Shown one piece after another: positions 1 to 7,546 of a stretch of DNA of 41,340 bases (position 1 is the stretch's first letter; every line of letters starts with the position of its first letter). The translations under genes and the position numbers were made by a program. The notes under the pieces are model-generated. The model was not told where the DNA came from, did not search any database, and was given only the letters and a program-made list of their open reading frames with translations. Source of the DNA: CAYVAP01 sp964343195 (GTDB lineage: Bacteria; Bacteroidota; Bacteroidia; J057); contig CAYFIR010000052.1 of assembly GCA_964343195.1 (NCBI GenBank), forward strand, positions 1 to 41,340. The letters run 5' to 3'.

Positions 1-120
1 CTCGCTATTTCTCGAAAAATTTCCTTGTCAGACCCCAAAAATCCTGCGTTTGGCCCCGAAACACCGAAACCTAAACAGCCTCTTAAACATCAAATATTAA
101 ACTCAAAACCAAAACGTTTT

Positions 121-972
121 ATGCGATCCAATCTTCGTTCCCTCATGATTGCTTTCGTTGGTGCTCTGATGCTAAGCCCGGTCTTTGCGCAGATCAACAC
201 CCCCGCCCCGAGCCCCTTTGCTTCGTTTGAGCAGGTGGTAGGGCTGACCACTATCAGCATGGAATACTCCCGTCCGGGAGTAAAAGGACGTACGGTATTT
301 GGTGAACTGGTACCTTACGGCAAAATCTGGCGTAGTGGTGCAAATCAAAGCACCAAGATCACCTTTTCAGATGACGTAAAACTGGCTGGAAAAGATGTAG
401 AAGCCGGAACCTACGGGATTTACTCCATTCCTGGCGAGAGCGAGTGGACCGTGATGCTTTACACTGATTTGACTCTGGGCGGAAATGTTTCCGGCTATGA
501 TGAGGAAAAAGAATATGTCCGTTTTACAGTAGAATCCCAGGATTTTCCTGGTCCCGTTGAGTCTCTGACCTTTATGGTTGGAAATATTTCTGATAATAGT
601 GCTTCAATCTATCTCATCTGGGAAAATACCATGATCAGCATTCCGGTTGAAGTGGCTGTTGATGAGGTGGTTATGGCTCAGATTGATCAGGTAATGGCCG
701 GACCATCTGCTGGTGACTACTATCAGGCCGCAGTCTACTACTACAACACTGATCGCGACATGGAGCAGGCACTGGAGTGGATTGACATGGCACTGGAAGG
801 TGGTGAGCGTTTCTGGATTGTTACCTGGAAGGCCCGTATCCTGGGTAAAATGGGCAACTACGACGAAGCTATTGCTACTGCCGAGCACGCCAAGAAAATG
901 GCTGATGAAGCTGGTAACGCTGATTATGTGAAGATCAACAGCGACCTGATTGCTGAATTCAAGTCCAAATAA
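121..972 (+). CDS. Secreted DUF2911 protein with C-terminal helical repeat region
   Basis: A 283-residue protein with a signal peptide (residues 1-23, ending in VFAQ). Residues about 30-130 match the DUF2911 family: SPFASFEQVVG near the start, then EYSRPGVKGRTVFG, PYGKIWRSGANQ and AGTYGIYSIPG. The last ~85 residues are Ala-rich helices resembling one or two TPR units. DUF2911 proteins are common exported proteins of Bacteroidota; their biochemical role is not known to me. The open frame extends upstream to a TTG at 25, but only the ATG at 121 puts a signal peptide at the N-terminus. A strong terminator follows 28 bases after the stop, so this is the end of a transcript. Family assignment is confident; function is open. 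Confidence 0.87.
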   Translation: MRSNLRSLMIAFVGALMLSPVFAQINTPAPSPFASFEQVVGLTTISMEYSRPGVKGRTVFGELVPYGKIWRSGANQSTKITFSDDVKLAGKDVEAGTYGIYSIPGESEWTVMLYTDLTLGGNVSGYDEEKEYVRFTVESQDFPGPVESLTFMVGNISDNSASIYLIWENTMISIPVEVAVDEVVMAQIDQVMAGPSAGDYYQAAVYYYNTDRDMEQALEWIDMALEGGERFWIVTWKARILGKMGNYDEAIATAEHAKKMADEAGNADYVKINSDLIAEFKSK

Positions 973-1000
973 TTGGTCAAATCTGACCTGATGGAATAGA

Positions 1001-1043
1001 AAGTCGCAACGAGGACGTGTTTCCTTGTTGCGGCTTTGTTATT
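1001..1043 (+). terminator. Rho-independent terminator after the DUF2911 gene
   Basis: AAGTCGCAACGAGGA (1001-1015) pairs with TCCTTGTTGCGGCTT (1022-1036). This gives a 15-bp stem with two G-T wobbles and a 6-base loop, followed by TGTTATTTTT. It lies 28 bases after the DUF2911 stop and just before the next gene's start, so the small gene at 1052 probably needs its own promoter or depends on read-through. Confidence 0.8.
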
Positions 1044-1051
1044 TTTACCCC

Positions 1052-1441
1052 ATGAGATTTTCTTTTCCTACTTTCCTGGTTGTTCTGGCTTACTTTTTTC
1101 TACCCTCACTGATGTGTGCGCAGTCAGGGGTTACAAAATCTCTTAGCCTGTTTCCTTCAGAAACGTGGCAGGTGCCTACCAACTCCTGGCTCACGGAGCA
1201 GGTCCATTTTCACAGACCAGAGCCCATACAGGTGGCTGAGGTAAAGCCCAGTCCGTATTTTCTGCCCAAATTTGCTCAGGAAAATCCAACTGGCTACTCC
1301 TACCTGTGCAGGCAGGAACTGGAGATCGAACGAAAATCCCCCGTTGGAATCTGGGTCGAAGTAGAACCGGATGAATACCAGAAAAGCCAGATTTTTTCCG
1401 GCCCGAGATTGCGTTTCAGGGTGCCGGTTTTCATGCATTAG
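1052..1441 (+). CDS. Small secreted protein of unknown function
   Basis: A 129-residue protein with a clear signal peptide (MRFSFPTFLVVLAYFFLPSL, cleavage after MCAQ, about residue 24). The mature part is ~105 residues, rich in Pro, Glu and aromatic residues, with two cysteines at most and no motif I recognise. The ATG at 1052 is chosen because a TTG at 1025 would put extra residues in front of the signal peptide. The gene starts right after the terminator of the preceding gene and runs convergently toward the thioredoxin-SPOR gene. The signal peptide and Bacteroidota-type codon use suggest it is real, but this rests on one sequence. No function is proposed. Confidence 0.6.
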   Translation: MRFSFPTFLVVLAYFFLPSLMCAQSGVTKSLSLFPSETWQVPTNSWLTEQVHFHRPEPIQVAEVKPSPYFLPKFAQENPTGYSYLCRQELEIERKSPVGIWVEVEPDEYQKSQIFSGPRLRFRVPVFMH

Positions 1442-1462
1442 CAAAGTCGGTGGTGCGGAACA

Positions 1463-1485
1463 GGCTTCCCGATCGGGAAGAAGCC
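1463..1485. terminator. Palindrome between convergent genes, possible bidirectional terminator
   Basis: CTTCCCGATCGGGAAG (1465-1480) is a perfect 16-bp palindrome. An alternative fold pairs GGCTTC (1463-1468) with GAAGCC (1480-1485). It sits in the 84-base gap between two convergent genes, where a shared terminator would be expected. There is no T-run on either side, so termination is a guess. Confidence 0.35.
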
Positions 1486-1525
1486 ATGATGAATGCTCAT
1501 TCCTCTTCACCCCATATGTTAGGAG

Positions 1526-2386
1526 TTACCTCGTGGGGCCAAGGCGAGGAGTCTGGACCATTAGCGGTTTGGACTTCAGTCGTATGACTTTGGACTCCTG
1601 GCTTTCCCATAACTTCAGGAATCTGGCTGTAATTCTGGCTTCCTTTCGGCTGTCAAATCGGCCGATCACCAATTGGTAGTTTCCCTGTCGGTCATTTTGG
1701 ACCCAGATGGACTTGTTCCAGACCCGACTTTTGAGGACAGCGTTTCGTCTGGCCATCAGGAAGTTGGAGTATTCACCCACCTGCAAACCAAATTCACGAC
1801 CAGCGGTCTCAGTTGTGTCATGTTCAGCCTCAGGGGCCATGATGGCTACCAGATCCTCCCCTGAGCGGGAGCCCGGCCTTGCGGGAGGAACCCGCAGGGC
1901 TGATTGCTCCTGTAATATGGCGCGAATATCTTCTATATCCACTTCCCCGGTAAGCCGGGTGATTTCCCGGCCTTCGCTATCGGTTATGATGAGCGTGGGC
2001 AGTATTTCAACATGATATCTAATGGCCAGCTTGCGGCCTCCGGTATATACATCCAAGGGATCGATGCGATAGGGAAGGTACTGATTGGCAATGAGTTGTG
2101 TCAAATCCCGGTTGCCACGAAGTTCCTCAACCCAACTTTGGCAGGGATAGCAAAAATCCGTGGAGAATTGAACAAAGCAAAGCTGGTCCTCAGCAGCTGC
2201 CTGCTCCAGTGCGCCTTCAAAGCTGCCTTCATAATATGCCACCACTGACTCCGACTGTTGATCCAGGTACACCAGTCCGGCTGTCGCCAGACTCAGAGCC
2301 ATCAGAGCGCCGCTGACATAAGCGATTTTTCGTTTAAGGCTGACACCCTGCGAAGGGGTTAATGATGGACGTTGGCCCGTTCCCAT
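1526..2386 (-). CDS. Membrane-anchored thioredoxin-fold protein with C-terminal SPOR domain
   Basis: A 286-residue protein. Residues ~1-20 are basic and cytoplasmic, ~21-40 form one membrane segment, ~50-160 are a thioredoxin fold of the thioredoxin_7 kind, and ~198-270 look like a SPOR domain (FGLQVGEYSNFLMA, then YQLVIGRFDSRKEA). The active-site pair is C79-Y-P-C82 and the cis-proline is P130 (ILPT). The domain order places both domains in the periplasm. Thioredoxins of this type reduce or shuffle periplasmic disulfides; SPOR domains bind denuded peptidoglycan glycans, often at division sites. A fusion suggests redox activity localised to cell-wall synthesis or division (inference). The SPOR call rests on pattern only and is less certain than the thioredoxin call. 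The ATG at 2386 gives the membrane anchor; ATGs further in would shorten or remove it. Confidence 0.8.
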   Translation of the reverse strand: MGTGQRPSLTPSQGVSLKRKIAYVSGALMALSLATAGLVYLDQQSESVVAYYEGSFEGALEQAAAEDQLCFVQFSTDFCYPCQSWVEELRGNRDLTQLIANQYLPYRIDPLDVYTGGRKLAIRYHVEILPTLIITDSEGREITRLTGEVDIEDIRAILQEQSALRVPPARPGSRSGEDLVAIMAPEAEHDTTETAGREFGLQVGEYSNFLMARRNAVLKSRVWNKSIWVQNDRQGNYQLVIGRFDSRKEARITARFLKLWESQESKVIRLKSKPLMVQTPRLGPTR

Positions 2387-2620
2387 AGCTTGAGGCTTTA
2401 GTTTGGGATAAAATTGTCCAATTTCGTATTATCCACAAACTGAATAAGTGTTGCCTCATTACATGTGCCAAAGCTGCAATAAATATCCTGAAAACTGTTT
2501 ATATGAGCGGGAATGGCTACTTTTGAAGAAAATGGAATATGAATAATGGTTCCATATCCGGCTTTCCCAACGACCCAGAGCGTGAAAGTTCGATCCATCA
2601 GGGCGTCAGCTGTGGTGGTG

Positions 2621-2655
2621 AAAAAAAATATGCCTCCCTGATAGGTAGGGAGGCA
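2621..2655 (-). terminator. Leftward Rho-independent terminator with no obvious gene upstream
   Basis: TGCCTCCCT (2631-2639) pairs perfectly with AGGGAGGCA (2647-2655) around a 7-base loop. On the plus strand it is preceded by eight A residues and TAT (2621-2630), so on the minus strand the stem is followed by a T-rich run: a classic leftward terminator. No leftward gene lies upstream of it (2656-2884), which makes it an orphan. Confidence 0.65.
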
Positions 2656-2803
2656 ACACACAACTCTAACGCTTTTGATAACAGATTGACTTAAAATGCA
2701 ATAGGGTAGGGCGGGCTGCAACTTTCTTAGCCCGATAGCTTCATTCTTTTGCTCAAATGCAATGTTTCAGGGCAGAGCGGTGTTGAGGAGGGAAATGGTG
2801 TAA

Positions 2804-2867
2804 TTAGACAGGGAGAGAGTGCTCTTTGTCGAAAAGGCTGGACATTCCCTCCGAACTGTCTGTCTAA
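2804..2867 (+). repeat. Inverted repeat in the LytS leader
   Basis: TTAGACAG (2804-2811) and CTGTCTAA (2860-2867) are perfect inverted copies separated by 48 bases; inside them GGGAG (2811-2815) faces CCCTCC (2847-2852). It ends 17 bases before the LytS start codon. It could be a leader stem-loop or a pair of operator half-sites; nothing separates these. Confidence 0.4.
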
Positions 2868-2884
2868 CAGGTAAATTTCTTTAG

Positions 2885-4015
2885 ATGTCAAGCAGAATAT
2901 CCCTTATCCAGCATCCATTTTTCAGGTCGCGAATATTCCGGCAGCGCTGGTTGCGCCATGTGGTTTTCTGGACACTGTATGTCACGTTTTATGCTCTTGT
3001 GGGCGGGGGCTATAGTTTTGCAGAACTGGGGCAGGCCTTTTCTGCAGAGCTAATCCTGTTGCCGCTAAAGATTCTGGTGGTGTATCTTACCCTGTACTGG
3101 CTGATTCCCAAACAGATGCTGGAAGGGAAAATGGTCCTGTTTTTTCTGGGGGCGTTGGGACTGATTGTGGGTTCAGCTTTTGGGCAAAGGGCCCTGATTT
3201 ACTACGTGCTCTACCCAATTCAGTACCCTGGTTTGCCCTATGGCGAATTTGTTAACACCGTACAGATCGTCCGATATGGGTTGACGATTCTGAGTGTGCT
3301 GGTGCTAACCTCTGGTATCAAGATCGTCCAGTACTGGTATCAGGACCAACAAACTGCAAAGGCCATGGTCAAGGCCAAACTTGAGGCGGAATTAAAATTC
3401 CTCAAGGCTCAAATCCACCCGCACTTTCTCTTTAACACGCTGAATAACCTCTATGCGCTGACGTTAAAGAAGTCCGACAGGGCACCGGAGGTAGTCCTAA
3501 GGCTATCCGAACTGGTTAATTATATGCTCTACGAAGCCAGTGCCTCAGGTGTGCCGCTATCCAAAGAGATAGAAACAATTCATAACTATATCGCACTGGA
3601 GAGAATTCGCTATCGGGATAACCTTGACATTTACTTTCAGACCTCTGGCGACATCGGACAGGCCCAGATAGCGCCTCTGCTTTTGCTGCCATTCGTAGAA
3701 AACAGTTTTAAGCACGGCGTAAGTGACGAGGTCGCCGATAAATGGATTAGCCTGAACCTGAATCTCAACTTTCCCCATTTGGTCTTCAAGGTAGAAAACA
3801 GCCGTTCACGCCCCAATGGCGAAAGGCGTGAAAAAGACTATGCCGGGGGCATAGGATTGAAGAATGTGAAGCGACGACTGGAGCTGTTGTACCCAGACCG
3901 CTATGAACTGAAAATAAAGGAGGAACCAGATAGTTACTTCATTTCCCTTAGCATTGATCTCTCTGAACCCGCAAGAGTCCTGGCTGATATCTCGGTGTTG
4001 GATATGGAAGACTGA
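2885..4015 (+). CDS. LytS-type sensor histidine kinase (His_kinase family)
   Basis: A 376-residue inner-membrane kinase. Four membrane segments lie at about residues 25-40, 55-73, 83-110 and 128-148, followed by a short coiled linker and the His_kinase domain. The phospho-acceptor is H180 in IHPHFLFNTLNNLY. The ATP-binding region shows the N-box LLLPFVENSFKHG and the glycine motif GIGLKNVKRRLELLYP. This is the usual 'four-helix sensor plus LytS kinase' of Bacteroidota, with no separate ligand domain. It passes phosphate to the LytTR regulator encoded 53 bases downstream, almost certainly in the same transcript. The signal is unknown. The start at 2885 gives a basic N-terminus before the first membrane helix. 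Confidence 0.93.
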   Translation: MSSRISLIQHPFFRSRIFRQRWLRHVVFWTLYVTFYALVGGGYSFAELGQAFSAELILLPLKILVVYLTLYWLIPKQMLEGKMVLFFLGALGLIVGSAFGQRALIYYVLYPIQYPGLPYGEFVNTVQIVRYGLTILSVLVLTSGIKIVQYWYQDQQTAKAMVKAKLEAELKFLKAQIHPHFLFNTLNNLYALTLKKSDRAPEVVLRLSELVNYMLYEASASGVPLSKEIETIHNYIALERIRYRDNLDIYFQTSGDIGQAQIAPLLLLPFVENSFKHGVSDEVADKWISLNLNLNFPHLVFKVENSRSRPNGERREKDYAGGIGLKNVKRRLELLYPDRYELKIKEEPDSYFISLSIDLSEPARVLADISVLDMED

Positions 4016-4067
4016 CAGAAACTGCTGTGGGAATATAGCCGTTCCTTTCACCACAAATTACCATGGT

Positions 4068-4823
4068 ATGAAAATCCGCTGTTTGATTGTTGACGATGAG
4101 CCCCTGGCACTTGATGTCCTGGAAGCGTACATTGATAAACTGGACGATTTGGAGCTCGTCGGCCGTGTTGATAACGCGATTGAGGCTTTTAATCGATTGA
4201 ATCGTGATGCCATCGATCTCCTTTTCCTCGATATACAGATGCCCAAACTGACGGGAATAGAGCTGTTAAAGAATATTTCCAATCCCCCCCATGTGATTTT
4301 TACCACTGCTTTCCGGGATTATGCCCTGCAGGGATATGAACTGGATGTGACCGATTACCTGTTAAAACCGATTTCCTTTGACCGGTTTTTACGGGCTGTA
4401 AACAAGGTAATTCACAAGAATGGTTATGAAGAATCTTTGGGGAATGGGTTCGGAACTGATAGTCTGGGCACGATCCGGAAACCACAACCTTATGACGAGG
4501 CTTTTCTATACCTGAAGGCGGATAAAAAAATGATCAAGGTCCTCCTGAGCGAGATCCTGTATATCGAAAGCCTCAAGGATTATATTCGGGTCAAAACCCC
4601 TGAAAAAACCGTAACTGCCTATCAACGGATCAGCTACATGGAAGAAAAGCTTCCTGAAGATCGTTTTCTGAGGGTTCACCGTTCCTATATTGTTGCCAAG
4701 GACAAGATCGATGCCTATTGCACGCCCTTTGTGGAGGTTGATGGCAAGGAGATTCCCATTGGTCGCAATTACCGCAGTGAGGTGCTGAAAGCGCTCAATG
4801 AGCAAAATCTCCTGAAGGATTGA
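4068..4823 (+). CDS. LytTR-family response regulator
   Basis: A 251-residue two-domain regulator. The receiver (1-~120) has the acidic pocket D9-D10, phospho-acceptor D55 (FLDIQMP), the threonine in FTTAF and the lysine in LLKPIS. The DNA-binding LytTR domain (~145-245) shows the family signatures YIESLKDYIRV and FLRVHRSYIVA. LytTR proteins bind paired short direct repeats as dimers. The frame is open back to 3954, overlapping the kinase, but the ATG at 4068 aligns with the family start MKIRCLIVDDE. It is cotranscribed with the LytS kinase upstream and followed within 20 bases by a strong terminator. Targets cannot be predicted from this window. Confidence 0.95.
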   Translation: MKIRCLIVDDEPLALDVLEAYIDKLDDLELVGRVDNAIEAFNRLNRDAIDLLFLDIQMPKLTGIELLKNISNPPHVIFTTAFRDYALQGYELDVTDYLLKPISFDRFLRAVNKVIHKNGYEESLGNGFGTDSLGTIRKPQPYDEAFLYLKADKKMIKVLLSEILYIESLKDYIRVKTPEKTVTAYQRISYMEEKLPEDRFLRVHRSYIVAKDKIDAYCTPFVEVDGKEIPIGRNYRSEVLKALNEQNLLKD

Positions 4824-4836
4824 AGCAATACCCCAT

Positions 4837-4876
4837 AAAAAGCGGCGATTCGGGTACAACCCGGATCGCCGTTTAT
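4837..4876. terminator. Strong bidirectional terminator between lytTR and ribBA
   Basis: CGGCGATTCGGGT (4843-4855) pairs with ACCCGGATCGCCG (4859-4871): 13 bp with one G-T wobble and a 3-base loop. On the plus strand it is followed by TTTATAA; on the minus strand the five A residues at 4837-4841 become a T5 tail. It therefore fits both the rightward kinase/regulator operon and the leftward ribBA gene, although ribBA ends 142 bases before it. Confidence 0.8.
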
Positions 4877-5017
4877 AAATTCTACACCCCGAAATATCAC
4901 GTGATGTAGTAGGCAAAATATTGATAGTCAGTTTATTGTCTCAGTATTGCGTGTCTCAGTATTCCCCTTTTCACTTGTTTCCAGGAAAGGGTAGATGCGC
5001 ATGCCTGTTGACCTGGT

Positions 5018-6253
5018 TTATTCCTCCTTTTGCGTAGCCTGATTGAGGATTTCGTGGCCCATTTTCAGCTTTTTGGTCAGGAGATAATGCTCGTTATAGG
5101 GATTGGGGGGAATTTCTATGGCTACATTTTCCACAATCTCGAGTCCATACCCGATGAGTCCTGCCCGTTTTGTGGGATTATTGGTCATGAGGCGCATTTT
5201 TCGGATGCCAAGGTCTCGCAGGATCTGGGCCCCAATTCCATAGTCGCGTTCATCCATCTTGAAGCCCAGTTCCAGGTTGGCCTCGACAGTATCTCGCCCC
5301 ATTTCCTGGAGTTCATAGGCCTTGAGCTTGTTGAGCAATCCAATTCCTCTGCCTTCCTGGTTCATGTAGATGATGGCCCCTCGTCCTTCTGCCTCTACCA
5401 TTTCCATGGATTTATAAAGTTGGGGTCCACAGTCGCAGCGGCAGGAGCCAAAAATATCGCCGGTAACGCAGGAAGAGTGAACCCTTACCAGGACTGGCTC
5501 GTCGGGCTGCCATTCTCCTTTGACCAGGGCAAGGTGAAGTTCCCCGGTATTGGTCTGGCGGTAGGCCGTCATGTCAAATTTGCCTGCTTTGGTAGGCATC
5601 TGAACGGTGATTTCCCGCTTGATGAGGGATTCATGTTGCAGCCGATATTCGATCAGGTCCTCGATGGTGATAAGCTTCAGGTCAAATCGGTCAGCGACCT
5701 TTCGCAGGTCCGGAAGGCGCGCCATCGACCCGTCTTCATTCATAATTTCAACAATAACGGAGGCAGCTTCATATCCTGCCATGCGGGAGAGGTCGATCCC
5801 TGCTTCGGTGTGCCCTGCCCGTCGCAGGACTCCGCCATTCATGGCCATAAGAGGAAAAATGTGGCCTGGGCGTCCGAGGTCTTCCGGTTTGGTGGCCGGG
5901 TCCAGCAATGCTTCTACAGTCCGGGCACGGTCGTGGGCTGAGATACCTGTGCTCACCTTGTCCCCCCTAAAATCAACAGAAACCGTAAACGCTGTTTCAT
6001 GAGGGTCAGAATTTTTGCCGACCATCAGGTCCAGACCTAATTCTTCACAGCGGGATGCGGTAAGTGGGACGCATATCAGCCCCCGGCCATGGGTCGCCAT
6101 GAAATTTATGACTTCCGGAGTGGCAAAACGGGCAGCTATCACAAAGTCGCCTTCGTTTTCACGATCCTGGTCATCAACCACGATGACCAGTTTGCCCTGT
6201 TTGATGTCAGCAATCGCTGATTCAATAGAATCTATTCTAATGTCAGAACTCAT
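5018..6253 (-). CDS. ribBA: RibBA: 3,4-dihydroxy-2-butanone 4-phosphate synthase / GTP cyclohydrolase II
   Basis: A 411-residue bifunctional enzyme for the two entry steps of riboflavin synthesis. The N-terminal half (~5-205) is DHBP synthase, making the four-carbon unit from ribulose 5-phosphate; it shows DDQDRENEGDF (27-37), THGRGLICVPL and RAGHTEAG. The C-terminal half (~212-400) is GTP cyclohydrolase II, with zinc ligands in CVTGD (C262) and CRCDCG (C273, C275; C271 is an extra cysteine), then NQEGRGIGL and LMTNNPTKRAG. Length and order match the usual RibBA. It stands alone, divergent from the arsR gene; no FMN riboswitch core is visible in the leader, only a small hairpin (TAGCTT/AAGCTA, 6282-6297). 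Both active sites look intact. Confidence 0.97.
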   Translation of the reverse strand: MSSDIRIDSIESAIADIKQGKLVIVVDDQDRENEGDFVIAARFATPEVINFMATHGRGLICVPLTASRCEELGLDLMVGKNSDPHETAFTVSVDFRGDKVSTGISAHDRARTVEALLDPATKPEDLGRPGHIFPLMAMNGGVLRRAGHTEAGIDLSRMAGYEAASVIVEIMNEDGSMARLPDLRKVADRFDLKLITIEDLIEYRLQHESLIKREITVQMPTKAGKFDMTAYRQTNTGELHLALVKGEWQPDEPVLVRVHSSCVTGDIFGSCRCDCGPQLYKSMEMVEAEGRGAIIYMNQEGRGIGLLNKLKAYELQEMGRDTVEANLELGFKMDERDYGIGAQILRDLGIRKMRLMTNNPTKRAGLIGYGLEIVENVAIEIPPNPYNEHYLLTKKLKMGHEILNQATQKEE

Positions 6254-6517
6254 CTCAGTAGGTAGTTGTAAGCCTGTAACATAGCTTCAGAAAGCTACAT
6301 ATGAAAAAAAAATAATTTGTTATGGTCTTTCTTAGGAACATGTCTTCAACAAGAATCGTATCTTGTGACAGTGTACTCCGTCAAATAGCATGTTTTTATG
6401 TTTGAAGGCTAAGTATTAGTTGTTTTTGTTTAATAAATAGCCTAATTATCTAAACGGAGTAAAGCCTTTCAAACTCTCAATAGGGGTTTGTTCATTTTTC
6501 ACAAGATTTTATTCTTC

Positions 6518-6826
6518 ATGTCTATTAATCCATCGACCAGTCAACTTGACAGGGCTCTTCTGGAAAGAACAGCTTCAAGCCTGAAGGCGGTAGCTCATCC
6601 GGTGAGACTTGCCATGATTGACCTGCTGAAGGACGGTAAGCGCCTGAACGTTACCCAGATTTACAGTATGCTGGGTTTAGAGCAGGCTGTTGCCTCGCAG
6701 CATTTAAGTATTTTAAAGGAACGTGACATCCTGGATTCCAGGCGTCAGGGAAAACATTCATACTATTACCTTAAACATGCCTGTATTGTTGAGGTAATTG
6801 AATTGGTCATGCAAACATTCGACTAA
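6518..6826 (+). CDS. ArsR-family winged-helix transcriptional regulator
   Basis: A 102-residue protein that is almost entirely one ArsR/SmtB winged-helix domain: the opening helices contain AVAHPVRLAMIDLLKD, the recognition helix is in EQAVASQHLSILKERDIL, and the wing is RRQGKHSYYYL. The classic metal-binding box ELCVCDL in helix 3 is replaced by NVTQIYSML, and the only cysteine is near the C-terminus (HACIVEV), so metal sensing of the ArsR type is unlikely. The ATG at 6518 is preferred to a TTG at 6488. Its stop overlaps the stop of the convergent WbqC-family gene by four bases. No target gene is adjacent, so it may regulate itself or distant genes. Confidence 0.9.
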   Translation: MSINPSTSQLDRALLERTASSLKAVAHPVRLAMIDLLKDGKRLNVTQIYSMLGLEQAVASQHLSILKERDILDSRRQGKHSYYYLKHACIVEVIELVMQTFD

Positions 6827-7449
6827 CCCTGTTTCTGTTCATCCTTCCAAACTGTCTTCAGATAGGCAGGAGCTTCTGGTCCCAGGTTCAGGACCAGGTC
6901 GATAATGCTCAATCCCTGCTGGTAATCTCCAAACACCTGACCATATTCCCTTGAAGCGAACCAATCCGGCCAGTTATTGATATCCGTATCAAAGTCTTTT
7001 CGGTAATCAAACTTATAGTCAGGTGATTCCTCCCGATCCCATAGAAGCTGGCCTTTCCACCCAAGAGAATGCAGGCCCCACCAAATGCTGGCCTCTAGCC
7101 AATCCTTGAGATCAGCCGGCCGACGGTCAAAAATCGCGATTAATTCCTCCCCATAAAACTCAAAATAGGGTGACTTAGCATAGGCCGAGGTAAGACTTAT
7201 TTTATGCTGGTGAACCCATTTTTGAGCGAAGGACACTTTTTTCTCAGAAATGGGGTGATGCCTGTCGCGCCTTTCGACAGGAATGGTGAGGGTAAGCACC
7301 CCGTTTGCCCCTTTGATATAGGTGCGGCTACTAAGTTGCTGCTTGCGATATGGCTGTTTCCCATCCAGGTGAATCGTCTGGTACCGCACAGCCGCAGCAA
7401 ACCAGGGTATTGGGGGAAAATAGCAAGCGGGAAATATGTTATCAGCCAT
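6823..7449 (-). CDS. WbqC-family protein
   Basis: A 208-residue protein matching the WbqC family from near its N-terminus: YFPPIPWFA, then PYRKQQLSSRTYIKGANGVLTL, VERRDRHHPISEKKV and WVHQHKISLTSAY. WbqC-like proteins occur in polysaccharide biosynthesis clusters in some bacteria, and a stand-alone copy is common in Bacteroidota; a transferase or modification role has been suggested but I know of no defined reaction. No signal peptide or membrane segment, so it is cytoplasmic. It converges on the arsR gene with a shared CTAA in which both stop codons overlap. A candidate promoter lies 53 bases upstream. Confidence 0.85.
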   Translation of the reverse strand: MADNIFPACYFPPIPWFAAAVRYQTIHLDGKQPYRKQQLSSRTYIKGANGVLTLTIPVERRDRHHPISEKKVSFAQKWVHQHKISLTSAYAKSPYFEFYGEELIAIFDRRPADLKDWLEASIWWGLHSLGWKGQLLWDREESPDYKFDYRKDFDTDINNWPDWFASREYGQVFGDYQQGLSIIDLVLNLGPEAPAYLKTVWKDEQKQG

Positions 7450-7501
7450 ACGAATTGGGCATTTCGGCCCAGGCTTAATACCTTTATTTAGTAAAAGGTT
7501 T

Positions 7502-7532
7502 CAAAACTATACTTCTTAAGTACGGTTTACAA
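7502..7532 (-). promoter_or_regulatory. Candidate Bacteroidota promoter for the WbqC-family gene
   Basis: Read on the minus strand: TTG (7532-7530), a 20-base spacer, then TAGTTTTG (7509-7502), an exact match to the TAnnTTTG minus-7 element of Bacteroidota. Transcription would begin near 7498, leaving a leader of about 48 bases. An 8-base pattern with six fixed positions is expected by chance roughly once per 4 kb per strand; the position and spacer raise the likelihood. Confidence 0.5.
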
Positions 7533-7546
7533 CTGGTTTTTAATCC

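Larger units (their letters stand above)
2387..2884. other. 498-base stretch without a convincing gene
   Basis: This lies between the divergent thioredoxin-SPOR and LytS genes. A leftward open frame (2398-2721, 107 codons) is present, but it has no recognisable domain, its composition is unlike its neighbours, and it is crossed by a leftward terminator hairpin. The stretch holds that hairpin (2631-2655) and an inverted repeat just upstream of LytS (2804-2867). I found no exact TAnnTTTG element for either flanking gene; TAAATTTC at 2872-2879 is one base off and would give an almost leaderless LytS mRNA. Confidence 0.6.

Noticed and set aside
2398..2721. A 107-codon leftward frame upstream of the thioredoxin-SPOR gene
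   Set aside because: A strong leftward terminator lies inside it, it has no recognisable domain, and its composition is unlike neighbouring genes. It could still be a remnant, but I cannot support it.
4902..4909. TGATGTAG downstream of the LytTR gene as a fifth operator
   Set aside because: It is an isolated copy far from any start in a usable orientation; one such 8-mer is expected by chance in a window this size.
5030..5941. A 303-codon rightward frame antisense to ribBA
   Set aside because: ribBA on the other strand is a complete, motif-rich enzyme; the antisense translation shows no domain.
6254..6517. FMN riboswitch in front of ribBA
   Set aside because: The conserved riboswitch core is not visible on the minus strand here; only a six-pair hairpin is seen.
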